A DNA stretch of 36,140 nt from an uncultured Peptococcaceae bacterium (GTDB taxonomy: Bacteria; Bacillota; Peptococcia; Peptococcales; Peptococcaceae): assembly GCA_937976375.1 (NCBI GenBank), contig CALJRU010000037.1, positions 1 to 36,140 on the forward strand, read 5' to 3'. The translations under genes and the position numbers were made by a program. Position 1 is the first letter of the stretch; each line of letters starts with the position of its first letter. The notes beneath the pieces were generated by a model, which saw only the letters and a program-made list of their open reading frames with translations, had not been told where the DNA came from and did no database searches. Positions 30,948-36,140 of the stretch are shown here, one piece after another.

Positions 30948-30952
30948 ATAGC

Positions 30953-30982
30953 TTGCGTCTATGGGTGTTGGTGACATACAAT
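30953..30982 (+). promoter_or_regulatory. tex promoter
   Basis: TTGCGT (30953-30958), 18 bases and TACAAT (30977-30982), about 50 bases before the tex start. Confidence 0.5.
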
Positions 30983-31031
30983 AGGGGGAGCAAACCAACG
31001 TCGCAGAGACGACAGAGAGGAGCGTCGAAGA

Positions 31032-33164
31032 TTGACGATCAATGAACGACTGCAGCAAGAATTTGAAATGAGCGCCGAACACGTGGAAAACACGGTGGCG
31101 CTTTTGGACGAAGGGGCGACGGTGCCATTCATCGCCCGTTACCGCAAAGATCATACGGGCAACATGGACGACCAGGCGGTGCGCAGCTTTGCCGACCGTT
31201 TGACGGCCCTGCGTAAATTGGAAGAACGCCGCGCTGACGTGCATCGCCTCATCGAGGAGCAAGGCAAGCTCACCGATGCTTTGGCTGCGCGCATTGCTGA
31301 GGCAGACTCGCTGACCGAACTGGACGATTTGTACCGTCCATATCGGCCAAAGCGCAAGACCCGCGCCAGCATGGCCGAAGCGCGCGGCCTGGCGCCTTTG
31401 GCCGATGCCTGGCTGGAAGGCGCCTCAGCGGCTGAGCTGGAAGCCCTCGCTGAAAAGCTGGCCCTTGCCAGTGACGAGCTGGCCGATGCCCAGGCCGCCA
31501 TTCAAGGGGCCTGCGACATTCTCGCAGAACGCTTAGCCGATGATGCCGACGTGCGTGCCCGCCTGCGCGATGAGTTGGCAGGCAAAGGGGTCATCCACAC
31601 CAAGGCTGGCAAATCGCCGGACCCTACCTATGACAACTACCTCGATTACAGCGAACCGCTGGCCAAAATGGCGGCCCACCGCGTGCTCGCCATTGGCCGC
31701 GCTGAACGCGACGAAGCGCTGAGCGTGAGCCTCGAAGCCGACGAAGAGCAGGCCGTTTATCTGCTGTATAAGCACATCTACCGCAAGGGCATGGTCTGGC
31801 AGGAACGCTTGCAGGAAACCTGCCGCGACGCGTGGCGCCGCCTGCTCAAACCTTCCTTAGAAAAAGAAGTGCGCAAGGCGCGCACCGAATGGGCCGAAGA
31901 CCAGTCCACGGTGCTCTTTCAGAAAAACCTGCGCGATCTGCTTCTGCAGCCGCCGGTGCGCGGGCATGTGGTGCTCGGCTTTGACCCGGGCTTTGCCAAC
32001 GGCTGCAAGCTGGCGGTGGTCGATGCCACCGGCAATGTACTGGAAACCACGGTCATCTACCCATTCAAGGGCAAGGGCAACGAAGCCAAGGCGAAAGCCA
32101 CTCTGCGCCGCCTCATCGATGAGCATCACGTCACCCTCATTGCCATCGGCAACGGCACCGCCTCCCGCGAGAGCGAACGCCTCATTGCCGGCCTGCTCGA
32201 AGGCAGCGACGGCTGTGGCTGGTACATCGTCAGCGAAGCAGGCGCTTCGATCTATTCGGCGTCACCGCTGGCTGCCGAAGAATTCCCTGACCTCGATGCC
32301 ACCCTGCGCAGCGCCGTTTCCATTGCGCGCCGCGTGCAGGACCCATTGGCCGAGCTGGTGAAAATCGACCCGCGCTCCATCGGCGTTGGTCAGTATCAGC
32401 ACGACATCGACCAGAAAAAGCTCACCCACGCCCTCGATGGTGTCGTCGAAGACTGCGTCAACCATGTCGGCGTGGACCTCAACACTGCCAGCGTGTCGCT
32501 GCTTTCCCATGTTGCTGGGGTGACACCGGCGCTGGCGAAAAACATCGTTACCTATCGCCAGGACAATGGCAGCTTCCGCACCCGCAAAGCCCTGCTCAAA
32601 GTGCCAAAGCTAGGGCCGAAGACCTTCGAACAATGCGCTGGTTTCCTGCGCATCGCCGACGGCGACGAGCCGCTCGACAACACCCAGGTGCATCCAGAAA
32701 GCTACGCCAATGTGCGCGCCATGGCCACCCTCTTTGACTGCGCGCCATCGCCGGAATTGGCCGAGAAAGCCCGCGATGCCATGCCGATTGCCGAGCTCGC
32801 CGAACGCCTCGACCTTGGCCGCGCCACCCTGGCCGACATCCTTGATGCCCTCGCCAAGCCAGGCCGCGACCCACGCGACGACCTGCCTCAGCCACTGCTG
32901 CATCACGACCTGCTCAGCATCGAAGACCTCGAGCCAGGCATGGAGCTGGAAGGCACCGTCACCAACATCGCCGCTTTTGGCGCCTTTGTCGACATCGGCC
33001 TTCACGAAGACGGCCTTGTTCACATCTCCAAACTTTCAGACCGCTATGTCAAAGATCCGCTCACCGTGGTGCATGTGCGCCAGATTGTGCGCGTCAAAGT
33101 GCTGGATGTCGATCTTAAACGCCGCCGCATCAGCCTCACCATGCGCGGCGTCAAACAACCCTGA
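31032..33164 (+). CDS. tex: Tex-family S1 RNA-binding protein
   Basis: A 710-residue cytosolic nucleic-acid-binding protein associated with transcription. Order: Tex N-terminal helical domain (EGATVPFIARYRKD near 30), YqgF-like fold (VVLGFDPGFANGCKLAVVDATG near 315), helix-hairpin-helix repeats (SLLSHVAGVTPALAKNIVTYR and RKALLKVPKLGPKTFEQCAG), and a C-terminal S1 domain (MELEGTVTNIAAFGAFVDIG). Length is slightly under the family average but nothing is missing. Translation appears to begin at TTG 31032, with GAGAGGAG about 9 bases upstream; the next ATG (31068) would remove conserved N-terminal sequence. The codon-level composition matches the neighbours. Confidence 0.95.
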   Translation: MTINERLQQEFEMSAEHVENTVALLDEGATVPFIARYRKDHTGNMDDQAVRSFADRLTALRKLEERRADVHRLIEEQGKLTDALAARIAEADSLTELDDLYRPYRPKRKTRASMAEARGLAPLADAWLEGASAAELEALAEKLALASDELADAQAAIQGACDILAERLADDADVRARLRDELAGKGVIHTKAGKSPDPTYDNYLDYSEPLAKMAAHRVLAIGRAERDEALSVSLEADEEQAVYLLYKHIYRKGMVWQERLQETCRDAWRRLLKPSLEKEVRKARTEWAEDQSTVLFQKNLRDLLLQPPVRGHVVLGFDPGFANGCKLAVVDATGNVLETTVIYPFKGKGNEAKAKATLRRLIDEHHVTLIAIGNGTASRESERLIAGLLEGSDGCGWYIVSEAGASIYSASPLAAEEFPDLDATLRSAVSIARRVQDPLAELVKIDPRSIGVGQYQHDIDQKKLTHALDGVVEDCVNHVGVDLNTASVSLLSHVAGVTPALAKNIVTYRQDNGSFRTRKALLKVPKLGPKTFEQCAGFLRIADGDEPLDNTQVHPESYANVRAMATLFDCAPSPELAEKARDAMPIAELAERLDLGRATLADILDALAKPGRDPRDDLPQPLLHHDLLSIEDLEPGMELEGTVTNIAAFGAFVDIGLHEDGLVHISKLSDRYVKDPLTVVHVRQIVRVKVLDVDLKRRRISLTMRGVKQP

Positions 33165-33172
33165 CTGATACA

Positions 33173-33207
33173 AAAAAGCATCGTGCCCGTTGGACACGAT
33201 GCTTTTT
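33173..33207 (+). terminator. Terminator after tex
   Basis: AAAAAGCATCGTG and CACGATGCTTTTT arms with a 9-base loop that can add two more G-C pairs. The T-run is part of the stem. Confidence 0.88.
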
Positions 33208-33228
33208 GCTTTGACCATCAGCCAGGCA

Positions 33229-33257
33229 TTGACGGTGCTGTGCCGCCATGTTATCAT
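33229..33257 (+). promoter_or_regulatory. Promoter of GNAT operon
   Basis: TTGACG (33229-33234), 17 bases and TATCAT (33252-33257), with TG one base upstream. It predicts a leader of about 150 bases before the first GNAT gene. Confidence 0.7.
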
Positions 33258-33321
33258 GAACACAATAATGAATAGGGTCATCGGAGGACAGTACACCGTA
33301 GTGTAGGGGATCGTAAGCACC

Positions 33322-33381
33322 ATGCTTGCAGGCCGCCTGTCAGATAAGATGTCGAGTGCGCTCGGTTATTACAATATGTGA
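33322..33381 (+). CDS. 19-codon leader peptide in GNAT-operon attenuator
   Basis: ATG at 33322, encoding MLAGRLSDKMSSALGYYNM, with the stop TGA at 33379-33381 in the terminator loop and first base of its 3' arm. Its start codon lies in the loop of the preceding hairpin. An AGGGGA (33305-33310) is about 11 bases upstream, a longer spacing than ideal. A ribosome on the last codons would cover the terminator's 5' arm and loop and prevent termination. This is the geometry of translation-controlled attenuators of resistance genes. Confidence 0.45.
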   Translation: MLAGRLSDKMSSALGYYNM

Positions 33382-33402
33382 TAACCGAGCGTTTGTTTTT
33401 TT
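33359..33402 (+). terminator. Leader terminator before GNAT genes
   Basis: A perfect 11-bp stem, an 11-base loop and a TTTGTTTTTTT tail, ending 11 bases before the GNAT start codon and directly before its AGGAGG. It must be overcome for the operon to be expressed. Confidence 0.88.
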
Positions 33403-33413
33403 AGGAGGAAATC

Positions 33414-33911
33414 ATGCCGGTTATAACATTGAAACGAAGCAAAAAAGATGAGCTGACGCATCTGGAGCACATAGAAGAGGCTGCTTTTGCAGTCAACAGC
33501 CGATACTTTGAAAATGGCGTTCTTCCGCCTTTTTCAGAAGAAGAACGAACGGCCTGCACGCTTGCAGCCTCATTTGAACGTGACGTTGCCGCAGTATTTT
33601 CCATCTATGCGGACAACGAGAGAGTGGGCGGCGCTGTTGTGCAGTTGCTGACGCACGATGAACGGGAGATTGTGCTGTTTTTTCTTGCACCGTCGTGTCA
33701 AGGCAAAGGCGTGGGCCAGCGCGCCCTGAACGCGCTTGAAGCCGAATTCCCGGAAACAAAAGTGTGGCGGTTGATCACGCCTACGCAAGTTTTGCGCAAT
33801 GCCGTTTTCTACGTCAATAAATGCGGCTATCATATCGTGCAGATTGATGCTTACGACAAAGAAAAAGAGAGCGGTATGTTTATTTTTGAAAAACGTAAGG
33901 AGATAGGATGA
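33414..33911 (+). CDS. GNAT-family N-acetyltransferase 1
   Basis: A 165-residue acetyltransferase. The acetyl-CoA motif A is clear (IVLFFLAPSCQGKGVGQRAL, with Q-x-x-G-x-G), followed by the VLRNAVFYVNKCGYHIV C-terminal strand pattern. The start follows AGGAGG by 5 bases. It overlaps the second GNAT gene by 4 bases (ATGA). Acceptor unknown; because the operon sits behind an attenuator-type leader, acetylation of a toxic amine or antibiotic is one possibility. Composition looks a little richer in A and T than the surrounding genes, which may point to recent acquisition. Confidence 0.9.
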   Translation: MPVITLKRSKKDELTHLEHIEEAAFAVNSRYFENGVLPPFSEEERTACTLAASFERDVAAVFSIYADNERVGGAVVQLLTHDEREIVLFFLAPSCQGKGVGQRALNALEAEFPETKVWRLITPTQVLRNAVFYVNKCGYHIVQIDAYDKEKESGMFIFEKRKEIG

Positions 33912-34423
33912 TGAATATTTTGCTGACAGAAGTTCAACCAGAAGATATGCCCCTTTATAAAGAAGCGATGCAGGCAGCGTTTCAACAAGGGTTTGAAGAG
34001 GTGTTTGGCCCAACCGACCAGATGATTCTGCCGGAAAGCGACATTGATGCTTCCTTAAAGGCGGACGGCGCCATCGCTTACAAAGCCGTTGTTGACGGTG
34101 ACATTGCAGGCGGCGCTGTGGTGGTTATTGATGAACGCAACAAACACCATGAGCTTGCGCTTCTTTTTGTGAAGCCTGAGGCGCAAGGCAAAGGGATCGG
34201 CACGACAATGTGGTTTGAAATCGAGCGGCGGCATTCCGATGCAGTGTCTTGGGAAACCTGCACACCTTACTTTGACCAGAGAAACATTCATTTTTATGTC
34301 AATGTCTGCGGGTTTCATATTGTTGAATTTTTTCATGAACACCACCCTATGGACAATATGACCGAAGATTTTGCTGGCGATGGCGGCCAAGGCATGTTTG
34401 CATTCAGGAAGCAAATGCGGTGA
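33908..34423 (+). CDS. GNAT-family N-acetyltransferase 2
   Basis: A 171-residue acetyltransferase with motif A ALLFVKPEAQGKGIGTTMWF and a C-terminal HFYVNVCGFHIVEFF segment very like that of GNAT 1, so the two are probably ancient paralogues working as a pair or on related substrates. The start ATG at 33908 overlaps the stop of GNAT 1. No terminator with a T-run follows; a hairpin at 34488-34504 is the nearest inverted repeat. Acceptor unknown. Confidence 0.9.
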   Translation: MMNILLTEVQPEDMPLYKEAMQAAFQQGFEEVFGPTDQMILPESDIDASLKADGAIAYKAVVDGDIAGGAVVVIDERNKHHELALLFVKPEAQGKGIGTTMWFEIERRHSDAVSWETCTPYFDQRNIHFYVNVCGFHIVEFFHEHHPMDNMTEDFAGDGGQGMFAFRKQMR

Positions 34424-34487
34424 CAGCGGCGTGTTGGTGACACAGGCCACGGAGCATCCACTGCGTCAGCTCCGGCATAATCCGCAT

Positions 34488-34504
34488 GGCAACCACTGGT
34501 TGCC
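34488..34504. repeat. Perfect inverted repeat GGCAACC-ACT-GGTTGCC
   Basis: 7-base arms with a 3-base centre between the GNAT operon and the XRE gene. There is no T-run, so it is either a weak terminator or, more interestingly, a dyad operator about 42 bases upstream of the XRE extended -10. Confidence 0.5.
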
Positions 34505-34545
34505 AAATCGTCCACTGAAAATGGTGGCGCTGCTGCCGGTGCTTC

Positions 34546-34554
34546 TGCTATGAT
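34546..34554 (+). promoter_or_regulatory. Extended -10 promoter of XRE-membrane gene
   Basis: TG-C-TATGAT, 30 bases before the ATG at 34585, with a weak -35. Confidence 0.4.
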
Positions 34555-34584
34555 CGGTGTAACAAACACAGAGGGGATGATCCT

Positions 34585-35202
34585 ATGAACCTGGCAGATC
34601 GCATTCAACAGCTCCGCAAAGCTCGTGGCTTGTCGCAGGAAAAACTGGCCGAGCATCTCGGCGTGTCGCGGCAAGCTGTGACAAAATGGGAAAACGGGCA
34701 GAGCACACCGGATGTGGATAAAATCATTGCAATGAGCGATTTCTTTAGCGTCACCACCGATTACCTGCTCAAAGGCATCGTGCAAGAGGCGGCCGCCCCT
34801 GCCTCAAACGACCGCGCCCTGATCAGTCGGGTGCTCTATATTGTTTCAACCGCTTTGATCGCCATTGGCTTGCTTTGCGCCTTTGCCGGATGGTATGAGC
34901 TGCAGCGTATGGAGCCGCTGGCCGGTGGCATGGTCATACAGGCGGTGGGCGCGGCAATTTACTTTATTGCACGCCTCCTTTCGGACGCAAAAGCGCCGTT
35001 TTATGTGACATGGCTGAATGTGCTCGGTGTCACCCTTATGCCCGTGTCGATGTTCACTGGCTGGCTTTCGCTGCTCCTCTTTCATCAAGGCTGGGTAGCG
35101 CCCTATCCTGTGGTCTCAGGCCCGGCGCATGTCGTTCTCTTTTTCTGTGCCTACGCCATTGTCGCCGTCCAAAGCCATCGCTTCTTCAAGAAACATCATT
35201 GA
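34585..35202 (+). CDS. XRE-family HTH protein with C-terminal membrane domain
   Basis: A 205-residue protein. The N-terminal XRE HTH (LADRIQQLRKARGLSQEKLA, HLGVSRQAVTKWENGQSTPD) covers residues 1-65. A short linker and about four hydrophobic helices follow (first from about residue 82, VLYIVSTALIAIGLLCAFAG). This is the common Firmicutes layout of a DNA-binding domain tethered to the membrane, unlike the reversed protein at 25630. The start follows GAGGGGA. The inverted repeat upstream could be its own operator. Signal and targets unknown. Confidence 0.88.
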   Translation: MNLADRIQQLRKARGLSQEKLAEHLGVSRQAVTKWENGQSTPDVDKIIAMSDFFSVTTDYLLKGIVQEAAAPASNDRALISRVLYIVSTALIAIGLLCAFAGWYELQRMEPLAGGMVIQAVGAAIYFIARLLSDAKAPFYVTWLNVLGVTLMPVSMFTGWLSLLLFHQGWVAPYPVVSGPAHVVLFFCAYAIVAVQSHRFFKKHH

Positions 35203-35268
35203 GCGTGCAGCCTCGTTTTTGCCGCCGTGTACGCCGTTGGTACCATCCATCGGTGATGACGTCCCCCC

Positions 35269-35306
35269 ACACAGGTTTTGCGAATTGTTCGCAGCCTGTG
35301 TTTTTT
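35269..35306 (+). terminator. Terminator after XRE-membrane gene
   Basis: ACACAGG and CCTGTGT outer arms, TGCGAA-TTG-TTCGCA inner hairpin, and six T residues. Confidence 0.88.
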
Positions 35307-35307
35307 A

Positions 35308-35336
35308 TTGCTGCGGTTTTGGCTGCATGGTATGAT
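35308..35336 (+). promoter_or_regulatory. Promoter of DUF1287 gene
   Basis: TTGCTG (35308-35313), 17 bases and TATGAT (35331-35336) with TG one base upstream, starting just after the preceding terminator. Confidence 0.6.
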
Positions 35337-35359
35337 GAAAAGAAAAGGAGGGAACGACA

Positions 35360-36067
35360 ATGGCTGGAAAACATGGCAGAGGCTTTCTTACCTTTCTGCT
35401 CGTGCTCTGTGTTCTTGGCGCTGTGGCGGCCTGGGCTTGGACCACCTATGGCCCCACGCCCGACGGCCGTCTGCCCAACCGCTACCACGGCGAGGTGACC
35501 ACCATCACCGGCACCTCCGATGCCGACGGCGACGGCATCCCCGATCAGCAGGACATCCTTCAAGGCGCCCTCGATTACGTCGCCACGCGGCCCCAGTATA
35601 AGAGCGCGTACTTCGACGGCGGCTGGCCCACCGATGGCACCGGCGTCTGCACCGACGTCGTCGCCTATGGCCTGCGCGCCGCTGGCTACGACCTGCCAAG
35701 CCTTGTCGATGCCGACAAGCGTGAAGTGCCCGATCAATACTTCGGTGTGCCGCCTGACAGCAACATCGACTACCGCCGCGTGCCCAACCTTGCCGTCTAT
35801 TTCTCGCGCCACGCCACCGCGCTGACTACCGACACCAGCGCCATTGACCAATGGCAGGGCGGTGACATCGTCATCTTCGACGACAACCACATCGGCATTG
35901 TCAGCGACCGCCGCAACCGCAGCGGCGTACCCTACCTCATTCACCATGCCTACCCAGGCCAGCAGCGCTACGAAGAAGATGCCCTCGACAGCTACGGCAC
36001 CACCATCACCGGCCACTATCGCGTTGGCACCTGGACCGAAAACAGCAGTGCCACCAATGCACAATAA
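35360..36067 (+). CDS. DUF1287-family membrane-anchored protein
   Basis: A 235-residue protein with an N-terminal membrane anchor or uncleaved signal (FLTFLLVLCVLGAVAAWAW), then an extracellular DUF1287 domain. GTGVCTDVVAYGLRAAGYDL (Cys near 100) and DDNHIGIVSDR supply the Cys and His expected of an NlpC/P60-like fold, so a cell-wall hydrolase or amidase role is plausible though not demonstrated for the family. DADGDGIPDQQDIL near residue 54 looks like a calcium loop and, as I recall, is usual in Firmicutes members. The start follows AAAGGAGGG. It has its own promoter and is the last gene; the remaining 73 bases to the window end show no gene. Confidence 0.85.
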   Translation: MAGKHGRGFLTFLLVLCVLGAVAAWAWTTYGPTPDGRLPNRYHGEVTTITGTSDADGDGIPDQQDILQGALDYVATRPQYKSAYFDGGWPTDGTGVCTDVVAYGLRAAGYDLPSLVDADKREVPDQYFGVPPDSNIDYRRVPNLAVYFSRHATALTTDTSAIDQWQGGDIVIFDDNHIGIVSDRRNRSGVPYLIHHAYPGQQRYEEDALDSYGTTITGHYRVGTWTENSSATNAQ

Positions 36068-36140
36068 TTCAAACGCCCCATGCATTGGTGCGCATCCCGT
36101 CAATAGGACAGTGAAATATTATAAGATTTTCTCAGGCAGT

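Larger units (their letters stand above)
33264..33402 (+). promoter_or_regulatory. Attenuator-like leader RNA of the GNAT operon
   Basis: The leader folds by eye into hairpins TACAC-CGTA-GTGTA (33292-33305) and GTAAGC-ACCAT-GCTTGC (33313-33329), enclosed by GACAG/CTGTC (33287-33291 and 33337-33341). A strong terminator ends it, CGCTCGGTTAT (33359-33369) paired with ATAACCGAGCG (33381-33391), then TTTGTTTTTTT. The terminator's 5' arm can instead pair in CGAG-TGCG-CTCG (33353-33364), a possible antiterminator. A 19-codon ORF ends in the terminator. This is regulated premature termination by inference; I do not recognise a known riboswitch. Confidence 0.6.

Noticed and set aside
33256..33307. 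Second possible short ORF at the start of the GNAT leader
   Set aside because: Its first ATG lies in the -10 box and the next has no ribosome site. The 19-codon ORF further down has better geometry relative to the terminator.
1..36140. CRISPR arrays, insertion sequences, prophage, tRNA or rRNA genes
   Set aside because: I saw no regularly spaced repeats, transposase or integrase motifs, terminal inverted repeats, tRNA cloverleaf signatures or rRNA-like blocks. The repeated DNA present is explained by protein paralogy (MFS pair, SLH repeats, stalk domains) or by terminators.

Overview
The window reads as a chromosomal segment of a fairly GC-rich, low-oxygen-lifestyle member of the Firmicutes (Bacillota, Clostridia-like). 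The reasons are the strong AGGAGG-type ribosome sites before almost every gene, the S-layer homology (SLH) domains, the copper-amine-oxidase-like 'stalk' domain proteins, a NiaR-type helix-turn-helix, the glyA-upp neighbourhood and the tungstate-type ABC transporter. I cannot name a genus. There are no tRNA or rRNA genes, no CRISPR array and no insertion sequence. Genes are tightly packed and most transcription units end in a clear hairpin plus T-run.

Layout. 1-4.8 kb: a LysR regulator divergent from a heterodimeric ABC exporter pair. 4.8-6.85 kb: glyA-upp. 6.85-11.1 kb, minus strand: a secreted stalk-domain protein, then a metal-type P-ATPase, a DUF6110-like protein and a 26-residue membrane microprotein, headed by an AraC regulator. 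11.3-14.4 kb: two paralogous MFS transporters flanking a cytidylate-kinase-like gene. 14.6-21.1 kb: a very large secreted M60 metallopeptidase carrying a dockerin-like module, followed by an SLH-anchored surface protein. 21.3-22.8 kb: a second stalk-domain protein and an orphan HicB-type gene. 22.8-25.5 kb: a tungstate/molybdate-type operon with a structured leader and a binding protein whose domain order looks circularly permuted. 25.6-26 kb: a membrane-anchored XRE protein. 26-29.4 kb, minus strand: nadB-nadC-nadA, with nadA fused in frame to a NiaR-like DNA-binding domain. 29.5-33.2 kb: a MATE exporter and tex. 33.2-34.4 kb: two GNAT acetyltransferases behind an attenuator-like leader with a 19-codon upstream ORF. 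34.6-36.1 kb: an XRE-membrane protein and a DUF1287 protein.

How they work together. The nad genes make nicotinate mononucleotide from aspartate, and the fused HTH suggests the pathway enzyme also reports to its own promoter. The tup genes import an oxyanion under apparent leader control. The M60 and SLH proteins probably form a cell-surface glycoprotein-degrading assembly. The ABC, MFS, MATE, P-ATPase and GNAT genes are export or resistance functions, several with dedicated regulators or leaders.

Most noteworthy: the permuted TupA, the HTH-NadA fusion with an internal start site, the upstream-ORF/terminator leader before the GNAT pair, and the P-ATPase/DUF6110/microprotein locus.
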